64,000 nt of DNA from Gelidibacter salicanalis (GCF_007997285.1 NZ_VORX01000003.1:310001-374000), one strand, 5' to 3'. Numbered from the stretch's first letter, positions 8,918 through 19,869 are shown. The notes: generated by a model not told the origin, from the letters alone. A program made the numbers and translations.

Positions 8918-10330
8918 TTAAACCGCCGTGTATTCGTGGCTGACCTGGTGTTGTAATTGTTTTGTGATATCAATAATTTTGCCTTCCACTGCGGTTGCCG
9001 CCGCCATTAACGGACTCGCTAAAATAGTACGAGCACCTTGCCCTTGTCTGCCTTCAAAATTTCTGTTTGAAGTTGAGACACAATATTCGCCTTGCGGAAT
9101 TTTATCATCATTCATCGCCAAACACGCAGAACAGCCAGGTTGGCGCAATTCAAATCCAGCATCATCGAAAATGGTTTTTAAGCCTTCTTCAATAATTTGC
9201 GCTTCTACTTGTTTGCTTCCTGGCACTAACCAAGCGGTCACATTCGCTGCTTTTTGCTTGCCTTTAATATAATCGGCGGCAATTCTAAAATCTTCAATTC
9301 TTGAATTTGTGCAACTGCCTATAAAAACATAATTGATCGGTTTGCCAATTAAGGTTTCGCCTTTCTTAAAGTTCATATAGTCCAAGGCTTTTTCAAAAGA
9401 GGCGTCGTCAGTTTCTGGAATAAATCCTGATACTTTGATGCCCATTCCTGGATTAGTGCCGTAGGTTAACATCGGTTCAATATCGGCAGCATCAAAATGA
9501 TATTCTTTATCGAAAACGGCATCATCGTCGGTTGGCAATGTTTTCCAATAAGCTACTTTCTGATCAAATACTTCTCCTTTTGGAGCAAATTTCCGACCTT
9601 TTATATACTCAAAAGTGGTGTCGTCTGGCGCAATCATGCCGCCACGAGCACCCATTTCAATACTCATGTTACAAACCGTCATCCGGCCTTCCATAGACAT
9701 GTTTTCAAACACATCTCCCGCATATTCACAAAAATAGCCCGTACCTGAATTGGTGCCAATTTTAGAAATGATATATAAAATAACATCTTTGGGTAGCACC
9801 CCATTTGTCAACTCCCCGTTAACGGTAACGCGTAAACTTTTTGGTTTTGTCAGCAGTAAACATTGGCTCGCAAAAACTTGCGCCACTTGACTGGTGCCAA
9901 TCCCGAAGGCAATGGTTCCAAACGCACCGTGGGTTGATGTATGACTGTCGCCACACACGATGGTCATGCCCGGTTGGGTAATGCCCAATTCGGGCGCCAT
10001 AACGTGAACGATGCCATTGTATTTGTGTCCTAGTTCATAAAGCGTAATATTATTCTTTTTGCAATTATCAGAGAGTTGCTCCAGCTGTTTTCTGGACAAT
10101 TCATCTTTTATTGGCAAATGCTGATTTAAAGTCGGCGTATTATGATCGGCAGTGGCTACAATTTGCTCAGGTCGGAACACAGGAATATTGCGTTCTTCTA
10201 GTTCATTAAATGCTTGCGGACTGGTTACTTCATGAATCAAGTGTTTATCGATATAAAGAATCTGCGGTCCATTTGGTATCGTATCCACCACATGGGCATC
10301 CCAAACTTTATCAAATAAGGTTTTTCCCAT
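8918..10330 (-). CDS. leuC: 3-isopropylmalate dehydratase, large subunit
   Basis: 470 aa aconitase-family protein. The 4Fe-4S ligands sit in [13 protein letters not shown] and in the [11 protein letters not shown] motif. [13 protein letters not shown] is also intact. With LeuD it isomerises 2-isopropylmalate to 3-isopropylmalate. The gene follows leuA with only one base between stop and start, so it is co-transcribed. Full length for the family, with no anomalies. Confidence 0.95.
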   Translation of the reverse strand: MGKTLFDKVWDAHVVDTIPNGPQILYIDKHLIHEVTSPQAFNELEERNIPVFRPEQIVATADHNTPTLNQHLPIKDELSRKQLEQLSDNCKKNNITLYELGHKYNGIVHVMAPELGITQPGMTIVCGDSHTSTHGAFGTIAFGIGTSQVAQVFASQCLLLTKPKSLRVTVNGELTNGVLPKDVILYIISKIGTNSGTGYFCEYAGDVFENMSMEGRMTVCNMSIEMGARGGMIAPDDTTFEYIKGRKFAPKGEVFDQKVAYWKTLPTDDDAVFDKEYHFDAADIEPMLTYGTNPGMGIKVSGFIPETDDASFEKALDYMNFKKGETLIGKPINYVFIGSCTNSRIEDFRIAADYIKGKQKAANVTAWLVPGSKQVEAQIIEEGLKTIFDDAGFELRQPGCSACLAMNDDKIPQGEYCVSTSNRNFEGRQGQGARTILASPLMAAATAVEGKIIDITKQLQHQVSHEYTAV

Positions 10331-10331
10331 C

Positions 10332-11507
10332 TTAAGCTGAAATTATTTGTTGATACACTTTACTGGTTTCAATGATTTGATGAATATCTACATCATTGAC
10401 TTCCTTCTTCTGATCAGCAAAATTTAAAAAATTAGCATACACGTCATCCAATTGTAATTTGGTCAATTCATAGCCCACGTTTTTAGCTCGGTAAGCCAAT
10501 GCTGCACGGCCACTTCTTGCCGTCAATACAATGGCCGAATCGGTAACGCCAACATCTTTAGGGTTGATGATTTCGTAAGTCTCTCTATTTTTAATCATGC
10601 CATCCTGATGAATTCCTGAGCTGTGGGCAAAGGCATTCGCACCTACAATGGCTTTATTAGGTTGGGTATAAATGCCCATACTTTCTGAAACCAATTGGCT
10701 CAGTCCGAACAAGTTTTCGGTTTTAATATTGGTATCCAAATCGAGATACGGATGTTGCTTTAAAATCATCACGACCTCTTCAAGGGCGGTATTCCCAGCA
10801 CGCTCGCCTATCCCATTTATAGTACATTCAATTTGTCTAGCGCCGTTGATCACACCTTCTATGGAATTGGCCGTGGCCAAGCCTAAATCATTATGACAGT
10901 GGCAAGACAGAATGGCTTTTTCAATGCCTTTAACGTTTTCTTTTAAATACTTGATCTTTGCGCCATATTCACTAGGCAAACAATAGCCCGTAGTATCAGG
11001 AATATTCAATACGGTGGCACCAGCTTTAATGGCTATTTCACATACACGCGCTAAAAATTCGTTGTCTGTACGTCCGGCATCTTCCGCATAAAACTCCACA
11101 TCTTCAATAAAAGATTTAGCAAATTTCACGGCTTCAAAAGCACGTTCTAAAATGGCATCTTGATTACTGTTGAATTTGTATTTGATATGTGATGCCGAAG
11201 TACCAATACCCGTATGAATTCTTGGATATTTGGCATATTTTAAAGCTTCAGCGGCCACTTTAATATCATTTTCAACCGCACGGGTCAAGCCGCAAACAGT
11301 GGTATGTTTGATAAGTTTGGAGATTTCCTCTACAGATTTGTAATCTCCCGGACTCGATACCGGAAAGCCTGCTTCAATAACATCCACACCTAAATTTTCC
11401 AGTTGCTCCGCAATGACTAATTTTTGTTTGGTATTTAGTTTACATCCAGGAACTTGCTCTCCGTCTCTCAGCGTGGTGTCAAAAATTTGAACATTATTAT
11501 CAGACAT
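10332..11507 (-). CDS. leuA: 2-isopropylmalate synthase (short form)
   Basis: 391 aa HMGL-like acyltransferase. Motifs: [12 protein letters not shown] at residues 10-21, HCHNDLGLA with metal-binding histidines, [14 protein letters not shown], and [10 protein letters not shown]. The protein ends soon after the catalytic barrel and subdomains, without the long regulatory domain of the E. coli enzyme; short forms are common in Bacteroidota. It condenses acetyl-CoA with 2-oxoisovalerate. Context with leuCDB favours LeuA over homocitrate or citramalate synthase. It is divergent from the 516-aa gene at 11652, so the 144-bp gap should hold both promoters. Confidence 0.92.
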   Translation of the reverse strand: MSDNNVQIFDTTLRDGEQVPGCKLNTKQKLVIAEQLENLGVDVIEAGFPVSSPGDYKSVEEISKLIKHTTVCGLTRAVENDIKVAAEALKYAKYPRIHTGIGTSASHIKYKFNSNQDAILERAFEAVKFAKSFIEDVEFYAEDAGRTDNEFLARVCEIAIKAGATVLNIPDTTGYCLPSEYGAKIKYLKENVKGIEKAILSCHCHNDLGLATANSIEGVINGARQIECTINGIGERAGNTALEEVVMILKQHPYLDLDTNIKTENLFGLSQLVSESMGIYTQPNKAIVGANAFAHSSGIHQDGMIKNRETYEIINPKDVGVTDSAIVLTARSGRAALAYRAKNVGYELTKLQLDDVYANFLNFADQKKEVNDVDIHQIIETSKVYQQIISA

Positions 11508-11651
11508 TTGTTACGTTTTATTTTTCTATTGACTAGCTAATTTATACTTTGGATTCAAATTCAAATGCCCTAGGTTTGGGGTTTTACGATGTTCAGTCGG
11601 TTTTAATCAGTATAACTATTTGATTTACACTATTTTAAAAGTGATTTTAAC

Positions 11652-13202
11652 GTGATGACTAAGGAGCAAAAAGATAATTTATTTCAATTGGTCAAATCAT
11701 TAACCAAGTCAGAAAAACGACAATTTAAACTGTATGTTGGACGATTGGGGGTGAATGCAGATTCTAAATTTTTGAATCTTTTTAACCTTTTGGACAAGGC
11801 TACCACCTATGACGAGCCGGCGATTATCAAAACGGGAATTGTCAAAAAACAACAGTTGGCCAACGTCAAAGCGCATTTGTACAAACAGATTTTAATCAGC
11901 TTAAAACTGAATCCTTCGCATCAAAATATCCGTTCCCAAATTCGCGAACAGATTGATTTTGCCTCCATCTTATACCATAAAGGACTCTATAAACAGAGTT
12001 TAAAGATTTCAGAAAAGGCTAAGGAACTCGCCATTCAGCATGAGGAAAAGAATTTAGCTTATGAAATCGTGGAATTTGAAAAGATTATTGAATCTCAATA
12101 CATCACCCGCAGCATTAGCAGCCGTGCTGATGAGTTGACCCAACAAGCTAAAACCTTAAGCAAACTGAATGTCATTACGAGTAAGCTTTCCAATTTATCC
12201 TTGCAATTGTACAGTATGATTTTAAAATCAGGCTACGTAAAAAACAAGGAAGAAGGACAAATTGTAACCGCCTATTTTAATCAGCAATTACCAAAATTTG
12301 AGATTAGCAAATTGGGTTTTAGAGAAAAATTATGGCTGTATAACTCTCATTTGTGGCATAGTTTTTTGCTTCAAGATTTTTTGAATTGCTATAAATATGC
12401 TTCCAAATGGGTGAATTTATTTTACGATAACCCGCAAATGATTAGCCTTAACCCTGTCTTTTTCTTAAAGGGCAATAATTATTTGTTGGAAGCGCTCTTC
12501 TTTATCGGCAATAAACCTAAATTTTTAAAGCGCTTGACCATTTTAGAGGATCAGGTGGAGCAGCCAGACTTCCCAAAGGATGAAAATGTGGAAGCGCTAG
12601 TCTTTTTATACCTCAACTTTCACAGGATTAATCAGCATTTTATTGACGGAAGTTTTGATGAAGGGCTCAACCTTATCCCCAGAATTGAAAGTAAATTCAA
12701 AAAATTTAATAGTCGCTTGGATGGACACCATAAAATGATTTTTTACTATAAATTTGCCAGCATGCAATTTGGCGCTGGTAATAATAAAGCCTGTATTTTT
12801 TATTTGGATAAGATCATTTCTAACAAATCGTTGTCCATGCGCGAAGATTTACAATGCTTTGCCCGCGTTTTAAATTTAGTGGCGCATTATGAAGCAGGTT
12901 TAGATTATCATATGGACAGCTTATTGAGAAGCACGTATAAATTTTTACTCAAAATTAATGATTTGTACGAAGTACAAAAAGAGTTGATTAAGTTCATCAA
13001 AAGCTTACAGGATATGTATCCCCACGATTTAAAAGAAGCGTTTATTAAGTTGCATCAAACCTTAAAAATCTATGAGGACCATCCTTATGAGCGTCGAGCT
13101 TTTTTATATCTGGATATTATTTCGTGGTTAGAAAGCAAAATCGAAAATAAGCCGGTTGGCCAAATTATTAGAGATAAGTATTTGGCAGCATCAGTTTCTT
13201 AA
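11652..13202 (+). CDS. Conserved hypothetical protein, helical, 516 aa
   Basis: I do not recognise a named domain. The N terminus (MTKEQKDNLFQLVKSLTKSEKRQFKLYV) is lysine-rich and helical. The rest is dominated by helical segments rich in Leu, Lys and Tyr, reminiscent of TPR/alpha-solenoid proteins. There is no signal peptide or clear membrane segment, so it is probably cytoplasmic. ATG codons at 11655 and 11652 are both possible starts. It is divergent from leuA, and its 3' end is followed by pldA 22 bp downstream. Its length and uninterrupted frame with ordinary codon use support a real gene. Confidence 0.75.
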   Translation: MMTKEQKDNLFQLVKSLTKSEKRQFKLYVGRLGVNADSKFLNLFNLLDKATTYDEPAIIKTGIVKKQQLANVKAHLYKQILISLKLNPSHQNIRSQIREQIDFASILYHKGLYKQSLKISEKAKELAIQHEEKNLAYEIVEFEKIIESQYITRSISSRADELTQQAKTLSKLNVITSKLSNLSLQLYSMILKSGYVKNKEEGQIVTAYFNQQLPKFEISKLGFREKLWLYNSHLWHSFLLQDFLNCYKYASKWVNLFYDNPQMISLNPVFFLKGNNYLLEALFFIGNKPKFLKRLTILEDQVEQPDFPKDENVEALVFLYLNFHRINQHFIDGSFDEGLNLIPRIESKFKKFNSRLDGHHKMIFYYKFASMQFGAGNNKACIFYLDKIISNKSLSMREDLQCFARVLNLVAHYEAGLDYHMDSLLRSTYKFLLKINDLYEVQKELIKFIKSLQDMYPHDLKEAFIKLHQTLKIYEDHPYERRAFLYLDIISWLESKIENKPVGQIIRDKYLAASVS

Positions 13203-13224
13203 TACTATATCAACACCAAAATTT

Positions 13225-14127
13225 ATGTCCTTTTCAAAATGTTTTTCGTTCTTTTTTTTAGTGACTTTCTCCTACGGCCTTCATGCCCAAGGTTTGTTTA
13301 GAAAGAAAGACTCCATCGTAACCAAATCTTTATCTGAAACTTGGGAACTTGATGAAAAAGATAGAAACGGCACTTTCCGACTTAATTCCTATAAACCCTT
13401 TTACGTACTGCCCGCACAATGGACCAACCGTATTAACGAGATGCCTCAGAGTGTAGGCGCTGAACCTGCATTTGAGGAGCCGTTAAATCTCCATTCCACA
13501 GAAGTAAAATTTCAAATTAGTTTTAAGACCAAACTGATTCAATCTTTCCTTTTTGGGAAAGGCGATATTTGGATGGGCTATACTCAAACCGCGAATTGGC
13601 AAGTGTATAACAAGCAGTTGTCACGCCCATTTAGAGAGCTGAATTATGAGCCCGAGTTGATCATTAATTACCCACTCGATTTTAAGTTTTTAGGGTTTCA
13701 GGCAAAAATGGCCGGATTTGCGTTTAACCACCAATCTAATGGTCGTCCAGATCCAATTTCACGAAGCTGGAACAGAGTAGTTTTCCATTTTGCTATGGAA
13801 AAAAATAATTTTCAAGTGTATTTAAAACCATGGATTAGAGTAGACTCTAGCCCTGAAGATGATGACAATCCTGAAATTGATGATTATATAGGGCGTGCGG
13901 AAGCTACCGTAATCTATCGCAAAAATGGTCATAGCTTAAACTTACGCATGCGCAATTCGCTGTCATTTAATGAGAACCACGGCAGCGTACAGTTTAATTA
14001 TATGTATCCTATCAGAAATAATCTTAGAGGTCTTATTCAAGTGTTTAGTGGCTATGGCGAAAATTTGATTGACTACAACCATTACCAAACGACTGTAGGA
14101 CTAGGAATTTCTTTTGTGGAATGGTAA
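13225..14127 (+). CDS. pldA: Outer-membrane phospholipase A (PldA family)
   Basis: Start chosen at ATG 13225, giving a signal peptide (FSFFFLVTFSYGLHAQ) and 300 aa. The PldA landmarks are present: GDIWMGYTQTANWQVYN, SRPFRELNYEPE, and the catalytic NHQSNG with His169 and Ser171, followed by SRSWNR. It should be an outer-membrane beta-barrel that hydrolyses acyl ester bonds of phospholipids, acting as a calcium-dependent dimer. The longer frame from 13156 overlaps the previous gene and lacks the signal peptide at its start. Confidence 0.88.
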   Translation: MSFSKCFSFFFLVTFSYGLHAQGLFRKKDSIVTKSLSETWELDEKDRNGTFRLNSYKPFYVLPAQWTNRINEMPQSVGAEPAFEEPLNLHSTEVKFQISFKTKLIQSFLFGKGDIWMGYTQTANWQVYNKQLSRPFRELNYEPELIINYPLDFKFLGFQAKMAGFAFNHQSNGRPDPISRSWNRVVFHFAMEKNNFQVYLKPWIRVDSSPEDDDNPEIDDYIGRAEATVIYRKNGHSLNLRMRNSLSFNENHGSVQFNYMYPIRNNLRGLIQVFSGYGENLIDYNHYQTTVGLGISFVEW

Positions 14128-14139
14128 AAGCACAAATTA

Positions 14140-14290
14140 TTAATACGAAAGATAAGCTTTTCGTCTTTCTTTAAAACGCCCCACCTTCGTTTTCCAAGAG
14201 TTTACGATGGTTTCTGGCGATGCTCCAGCTTCCAATTGCAAGCGCACATTTGGCGTGTAGAGCAACCCATCTAGACGCTTGAAGTATTAA
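14140..14290 (-). pseudogene. C-terminal fragment of a DUF1343 (NamZ-like) gene
   Basis: Reading the minus strand to the stop at 14140-14142 gives about 48 codons: FKRLDGLLYTPNV, LEAGASPETIVNSW, FKERRKAYLSY. This resembles the C-terminal tail of DUF1343/exo-beta-N-acetylmuramidase proteins, which end with a SPEEI..SW....F...R.KYLLY pattern. The frame is closed by a stop just upstream, so only a remnant survives. It occupies the gap between pldA and the SRAP gene. The family call rests on memory of the tail motif. Confidence 0.5.
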
Positions 14291-14337
14291 ATGCATCCCA
14301 TTTTTGTTTATAATACTTCTTTGCCTTATGCTGTTTA

Positions 14338-15123
14338 TTAGTGTTTTGGTATGTGATCCAATTTAGGTAACTCGTCATACACGAAAGGATGTGAAATTTC
14401 TTCTCGATTTCCGATGTAATTTTTCCCTCTTAAACTGTCTACGGTATAGGCTTCCAAAGCATCGTTTGGAAAAGCCTTGATCAATTGTTCTATCGTTTTT
14501 TGATCATTCGAATTATCATACGGTCGCAACCATTGTTCCGCTAAATGGTCTGGTAAAATGACCGGCATGCGGGCCTCTTTTAATTTCGGATTATTGTGAA
14601 TCTTGGCCATTAGCGGATTGGCGGTCGTGGTAACGATGGAAAATGAAAGGAGTGTGCCACCATCGGTAGGATTTTTCCATTCGCTATATAATCCCGCTAA
14701 AATGAGAGGTTCTTTATCTGTCTTAAAAATGAAATATGGATAGGTTTTTTTGTTAAAATGATGGTGCTCATAAAATCCATCCACATAAATGAAACAACGA
14801 CTACGCTTTGCAGAATCTCTAAAAGAAGGTTTTTTAAATATGGTTTCCCCTCTGGCGTTTAGGGTGGTGTTCCAGATTTTTTTGAGCTGCTCGGCGTCAC
14901 TAACCCACTGCGGCACCAATCCCCAGGTGGCCACTTCAGGAAAATCTGGGGAGCGGTCCGTATAGATTAAAAGTTCAGGGTGCGTAAATCCGGAAGCATG
15001 AAATAAAGGCAAATCTGTTAAGGGCACTAAACGCTCTAAAATTTCATCAACAGCAGCCTGGTCGCCCTTTGTTGCGGCCCTTTTTAATTGCGATTCTAAG
15101 CTTACTTTAATATCGTAGCACAT
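14338..15123 (-). CDS. SOS response-associated peptidase, YedK/HMCES family
   Basis: 261 aa SRAP-domain protein. The catalytic cysteine follows the initiator methionine (MCYDIK), as the family requires. The active-site glutamate is in FIYVDGFYEHHH, and the histidine is in ANPLMAKIH, followed by ARMPVILPD. Proteins of this family covalently trap abasic sites in single-stranded DNA through Cys2. All three key residues are present. It is transcribed alone on the minus strand. Confidence 0.9.
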   Translation of the reverse strand: MCYDIKVSLESQLKRAATKGDQAAVDEILERLVPLTDLPLFHASGFTHPELLIYTDRSPDFPEVATWGLVPQWVSDAEQLKKIWNTTLNARGETIFKKPSFRDSAKRSRCFIYVDGFYEHHHFNKKTYPYFIFKTDKEPLILAGLYSEWKNPTDGGTLLSFSIVTTTANPLMAKIHNNPKLKEARMPVILPDHLAEQWLRPYDNSNDQKTIEQLIKAFPNDALEAYTVDSLRGKNYIGNREEISHPFVYDELPKLDHIPKH

Positions 15124-15354
15124 ATAACAAGTTCATTCTCTTCCTTAAAAGTAAATCTTTTAGATGGTATTTACAATCTGTGGTATCAAATACATTAATT
15201 GAAGGCCTTCCTCCTGTTGGTGTTGACATTTACAGAATGTCTGCTGATAATTGATTATTTTGTAAGCTTTTAGAGAACATTTATACTTAATAATCGGTTT
15301 GGTAATACCGCAACTGTTTTAAAAACGCGTTCCATTCCATACAAATACCTACAA

Positions 15355-18324
15355 ATGATCAGAAAAACGATTTCCTTCATCCTCACATTCATATTTTTAA
15401 TAGTCAGTACAACGCTCAAGGCACAGCAAGAATCGGCTAAAAAACCCCAATTTTTACAATATGAAAACAATACTTGGGTAGATTCTATCATGAAAACCCT
15501 TTCGGTAGAGGAAAAGATTGCTCAGCTAATTATGGTGCGGGCGTATTCCAATAAGGGTGATGATCATAAACAAGCGCTATTAAAGTTGATAGAAGAACAG
15601 AAAATTGGTGGACTCATCTTCTTTCAGGGTGATCCTAAATCGCAAGTACAACTAATGAATGACTACCAAAACGCTTCAAAAGTGCCTTTATTAGGTGCTA
15701 TGGATGCGGAATGGGGTTTGGGAATGCGCTTGGACCATACCATCAGTTACCCGTTTCAGATGGCTTTGGGCGCTATACAAGACGATGCCCTACTGTATGA
15801 CATGGGTGTTGAGGTTGCCCGCCAATTAAAGCGCACCGGGATTCATATAAATTTTGCGCCTGTGGTCGATGTGAATAATAACGCTAATAACCCGGTAATC
15901 AATTACCGATCGTTTGGAGAAAACAAAAACAATGTGGCCAATAAAGCCTCGGCCTATATGCGAGGGATGCAAGATCAGCTGGTCCTGACCACGGCAAAAC
16001 ACTTTCCGGGACATGGCGATACAGATGTCGATTCGCATTACGCTTTACCACAAATCAATCATTCTTTACAACGTTTGGATACCTTGGAATTATTCCCCTT
16101 CCAAAAACTCATAGCGGCAGGACTTGGCGGGGTTATGGTGGCGCATTTAAACATCCCAGCCTTAGATTCTACTGGAGTGCCGTCCACCTTATCCAAACCC
16201 ATCGTAACTGATTTACTTAAAGACCAGATGGGTTTTGAAGGGCTGATTATTACTGATGCCATGACCATGAAGGCCGTTACGCAAGGCCACTCGCCAGGTG
16301 TTGTGGACAGAGATGCAATTTTAGCGGGCAATGATGTGGTGGAATTGGTGGAAAGTGTCCCGAGTACCATCCTAGAACTTAAAAAAGCCCTTAAAAATGG
16401 ATTGATTTCCCAAGAGGAGATAGATCGCAGAGTTAGAAAAGTACTGGCCGTGAAACAATGGGTGGGACTGGATGCTTACACCGCCGTTAATCCTGAGCAT
16501 ATTGTAGCCGATGTAAATTCTGCCGAAGCTCAATTATTACATCAAAAATTGGTGGCTGCGTCCCTTACGGTGCTTAAGAATGATAACCATCTGCTGCCGT
16601 TTCAGCAATTGGATGAAGTAAAATTTGCCTCCATATCCATTAGCGCTTCAAGCGAAACCCCATTTCAGAAAAGTCTAAAACTTTATACCAAAGTGGACGC
16701 TTATCAAGTGCCAATGGAAGCTACATCAGAGGATATTTTAAAATTGAAAGACCAACTAAAGGCCTATGATCAGCTGATTATTGGCATTCATGATGATAGC
16801 CAACGCCCCAGCAATAGCCTTAAATTCTCGACTGCGGTACAAGTGTTTATAAGTGAATTGTCCCAGAATAATCAAAGTATTGTGGCATTTTTCAAGAATC
16901 CGTATGTGCTGGATAAATTAGAAAACGTTGAAAAGGCAGCAGGATTAATCGTCGCTTACCAAGATTCCAAACAATCACAAGAACTCACGGCTCAACTTCT
17001 TTTTGGAGGAATAGGCGCATCCGGAAAATTACCGGTAAGCATTGGAGAAAAATTTAAATATGGCGATGGTCTAGATCTTGAAGGCGGTATCCGTTTTAGC
17101 TATACGCTACCTGAAGCTGTAGGCATGGATTCTGACATTTTAAGGCGCGGCATTGATTCGTTGATGCAGCAGGCTATGGATTTAAAAGCCATCCCAGGCG
17201 GACAGATTTTGGTGGCTAAAAATCAGAAAGTGGTATTTCATAAAGCGTATGGCTTACATACCTATAGTGATACCATAAAAGTGAAAACGGAAGATCTTTA
17301 TGATTTAGCGTCTGTAACCAAAATTTCTTCCGCCATGGCGGCAGTGATGAAATTATACGATGAACAAAAATTTGATTTGGACGGTACCTTGGCCGACCAT
17401 CTGCCAAGTTTTAAAAACAGTAATAAGGCGGCTATTTCATTTCGTGATATTTTAACCCATCAAGCGCGTTTTCAACCTTGGATTCCTTTCTATAAAAACA
17501 TGTACCGAAACAATGGAAGCTACAAATGGTGGACCATAAAAAAAGATTCTTCCGTACAATATCCAGTGAAAATTGCCAAAAACATGTTTTTGCATCGGAA
17601 TTATGAGGATAAAATCGTTAAAGCCATTCGGACATCACCACTCTTAGATAAAAAGGCTTATGTGTATTCCGACTTCTTTTTCATCTTAGCGCCACGCGTG
17701 GTGGAAAGCATGGTGCCCGACGATTTTTCTAGCTATTTACAACGCAGCTTCTACCAACCTTTGGGAGCGACGAGCATCACCTATAACCCCATGACCAAAT
17801 ATGCCTTAAAAGACATCGTACCTACGGAGAACGACTTCTACTTCCGCCATATCCCAATTCATGGGACGGTTCACGATGAAGGTGCTATCATGTTGGGAGG
17901 CGTCTCAGGACACGCCGGCTTGTTTGCCAATGCCAACGATTTGGCCAAGTTGATGCAAATGTACCTCAACATGGGCACTTATGGTGGCAAACGGTATATT
18001 GAAGAAGCAACCTTTCAGAATTTTTCCAAAACACAATTTCCCGAGTCTGACAATAAACGCGCGTTAGGATTTGACAAACGCCGCCCTAATAAAGCAGGCA
18101 TAGTCAATAATACCGCTGCTGATGCCAGCGAAAGCAGTTTTGGACATACGGGGTTTACAGGCACGATGGTTTGGATGGATCCGGAAGCGGATTTGCTGTA
18201 TATTTTTCTATCCAACAGGGTGTCGCCTACCCGTGATAATGTGCGGTTGTATAATTTGAACACGCGGACGGAGATTCAGCAGGTGCTTTATGAAGCCATA
18301 AAGGGTGGTGAAAAAAAAGAGTAG
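15355..18324 (+). CDS. GH3 beta-N-acetylhexosaminidase fused to a serine beta-lactamase-type domain
   Basis: 989 aa. A signal peptide (MIRKTISFILTFIFLIVST) is followed by a GH3 domain at about residues 45-370. It has KHFPGHGDTDVDSH, the NagZ-type loop with the catalytic His/Asp pair, and the nucleophile aspartate in GLIITDAMTM near residue 301. A middle GH3 C-terminal-like region follows, and then a class C beta-lactamase/DD-peptidase-like domain from about residue 590. That domain has ASVTK (Ser653-x-x-Lys) and YSD (Tyr771). The family is common in Bacteroidota and is probably a periplasmic or surface enzyme of peptidoglycan turnover. The activity of the second domain is unknown. Confidence 0.88.
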   Translation: MIRKTISFILTFIFLIVSTTLKAQQESAKKPQFLQYENNTWVDSIMKTLSVEEKIAQLIMVRAYSNKGDDHKQALLKLIEEQKIGGLIFFQGDPKSQVQLMNDYQNASKVPLLGAMDAEWGLGMRLDHTISYPFQMALGAIQDDALLYDMGVEVARQLKRTGIHINFAPVVDVNNNANNPVINYRSFGENKNNVANKASAYMRGMQDQLVLTTAKHFPGHGDTDVDSHYALPQINHSLQRLDTLELFPFQKLIAAGLGGVMVAHLNIPALDSTGVPSTLSKPIVTDLLKDQMGFEGLIITDAMTMKAVTQGHSPGVVDRDAILAGNDVVELVESVPSTILELKKALKNGLISQEEIDRRVRKVLAVKQWVGLDAYTAVNPEHIVADVNSAEAQLLHQKLVAASLTVLKNDNHLLPFQQLDEVKFASISISASSETPFQKSLKLYTKVDAYQVPMEATSEDILKLKDQLKAYDQLIIGIHDDSQRPSNSLKFSTAVQVFISELSQNNQSIVAFFKNPYVLDKLENVEKAAGLIVAYQDSKQSQELTAQLLFGGIGASGKLPVSIGEKFKYGDGLDLEGGIRFSYTLPEAVGMDSDILRRGIDSLMQQAMDLKAIPGGQILVAKNQKVVFHKAYGLHTYSDTIKVKTEDLYDLASVTKISSAMAAVMKLYDEQKFDLDGTLADHLPSFKNSNKAAISFRDILTHQARFQPWIPFYKNMYRNNGSYKWWTIKKDSSVQYPVKIAKNMFLHRNYEDKIVKAIRTSPLLDKKAYVYSDFFFILAPRVVESMVPDDFSSYLQRSFYQPLGATSITYNPMTKYALKDIVPTENDFYFRHIPIHGTVHDEGAIMLGGVSGHAGLFANANDLAKLMQMYLNMGTYGGKRYIEEATFQNFSKTQFPESDNKRALGFDKRRPNKAGIVNNTAADASESSFGHTGFTGTMVWMDPEADLLYIFLSNRVSPTRDNVRLYNLNTRTEIQQVLYEAIKGGEKKE

Positions 18325-18636
18325 GCATTGTTTTATAAATATAGTTGTACAGCGTATTTGGTCTTAGAAAAAATTCCAGGTTTGAGTCGTCCATAATTCT
18401 AATTATACAAACGTCAAAAAAGGTTACGTAAACTTTGAAATATCTTCTAAAACAAACTCTGCCTTTTATAAGAAAAGAGCTTAAAACTTCGCATTCTTTA
18501 CATGCTTTCAAATCACCTGTATTGTTAAAATTCACTGAAGTATCCTACACTTTCAGAGATAGCTCGATTGCCATATCTGCAAAATTTAACATTTTATTTG
18601 TACCTTAAGGATCTAAACTTAAAAACACACTATTTT
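18325..18636. other. Intergenic region without a recognisable gene
   Basis: About 310 bp between the GH3 fusion gene and the MscS-like gene. It is AT-rich with no credible reading frame. I see no strong terminator, and no complete TAnnTTTG promoter for the downstream gene; the TTTATTTGTAC segment around 18594 is only a partial match. Confidence 0.5.
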
Positions 18637-19869
18637 ATGGAAACACATCTACAACGCTTCGCAGACACCGTAACAGATTATCTGCCTAATCTTTTGGGAG
18701 CTATATTGGTTCTACTTATTGGTTGGATAATAGCCAAAATTGTTCAGAAAATGATATCCAAGTTACTTGATCGCACCAAGTTGGGCGCTAGAGTAATAAA
18801 TGAAGAAAATTCTAAAAGCATAAGTCACTTTTTTGGTAAAATAGTTTATTATCTCATAATGGTTATTGTTTTACTGATGGCGCTAGAAATCTTAGAAATT
18901 AGCGCAGTTCTTGATCCTCTTAAAAATATGCTCAATGAATTCTTGTCTTTCATTCCGAATTTAATTGGTGCGATACTTATTGGATTTATTGGCTATTTGT
19001 TGGCAAAATTTGTCTCAAGTTTGATCTCTATGGGTGGTAATTTTATTGATAAATTGGTCGATAAAACCGGATTTAAGGATACTGATATGCTTGTAAATAT
19101 TCTTCAGAAAGTAGTATTTATACTAATATTTATTCCATTTCTCATCCAAGCTTTTAATGCGTTGCAGATGAATGCCATATCTGGACCAGCAAATGAAATT
19201 CTCTATAAATTCACAGATTTGATTGGCGAAATAGTTATCGCTGCACTTATCCTCATCATATTTATTTGGGGCGGAAAGTATTTAGCGTCGTTTTTAAGTG
19301 ATCTTTTCCAAAATTTAGGACTTGACAAAGCCGCTGAAAAAATTAAAATCCAGAATATGATTGGCTCAAATCAGTCCTTATCAAAACTGATTGCAAACCT
19401 CATCTATTTCTTTATTGTATTTTTTGGAATTATTACAGCGGTTGCCATTTTAGGATTAGATTATTTAACCTATATTCTTAATGAGATTCTTGAAGTGACT
19501 GGTCAAATTCTCTTTGGACTGGTGATCATTGCTATTGGTAATTATATTTCGATGCTCATTTACAACACCATGAAACAATCCAACTCTAATCATTTTATTG
19601 CTAGAGTGTTACGCGTAGCGTCGATGGCGTTATTTATAGCTATTGCCTTGCGAACCATGGGAATTGCCAATGAAATTGTTGAATTGGCATTTGGTCTTAT
19701 CTTAGGCGCCATTGCTGTAGCAGTTGCTTTAAGTTATGGTCTTGGAGGACGCGCAGCAGCTGGAGAACATTTTAAAGATATTATTGATAAAATGCGTGAA
19801 GAAAATAACACACCAATACAAAGAGATCAGTATCAAGAGCCAAAAGATGGTGATACGCCAAGACTGTAA
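18637..19869 (+). CDS. TM_helix-repeat / mechanosensitive-channel-like membrane protein
   Basis: Start chosen at ATG 18637 (METHLQRFAD), giving 410 aa. The protein carries repeated segments of the type LGAILVLLIGWIIAKIVQ, IGAILIGFIGYLLAKFVS and ITAVAILGLDYLTYIL. These are the conserved TM_helix repeats found in proteins annotated as mechanosensitive ion channels. A Gly/Ala-rich stretch near the end (LILGAIAVAVALSYGLGG) resembles the MscS pore-lining helix. At least six membrane segments are visible. It is probably an inner-membrane channel-like protein; gating function is inferred. It is the last chromosomal gene before the island. Confidence 0.8.
   Translation: METHLQRFADTVTDYLPNLLGAILVLLIGWIIAKIVQKMISKLLDRTKLGARVINEENSKSISHFFGKIVYYLIMVIVLLMALEILEISAVLDPLKNMLNEFLSFIPNLIGAILIGFIGYLLAKFVSSLISMGGNFIDKLVDKTGFKDTDMLVNILQKVVFILIFIPFLIQAFNALQMNAISGPANEILYKFTDLIGEIVIAALILIIFIWGGKYLASFLSDLFQNLGLDKAAEKIKIQNMIGSNQSLSKLIANLIYFFIVFFGIITAVAILGLDYLTYILNEILEVTGQILFGLVIIAIGNYISMLIYNTMKQSNSNHFIARVLRVASMALFIAIALRTMGIANEIVELAFGLILGAIAVAVALSYGLGGRAAAGEHFKDIIDKMREENNTPIQRDQYQEPKDGDTPRL

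Noticed and set aside
11508-11651. A leucine-responsive leader or T-box upstream of leuA
   Set aside because: I found no leucine-rich leader peptide, T-box sequence or alternative hairpins in the 144-bp gap.
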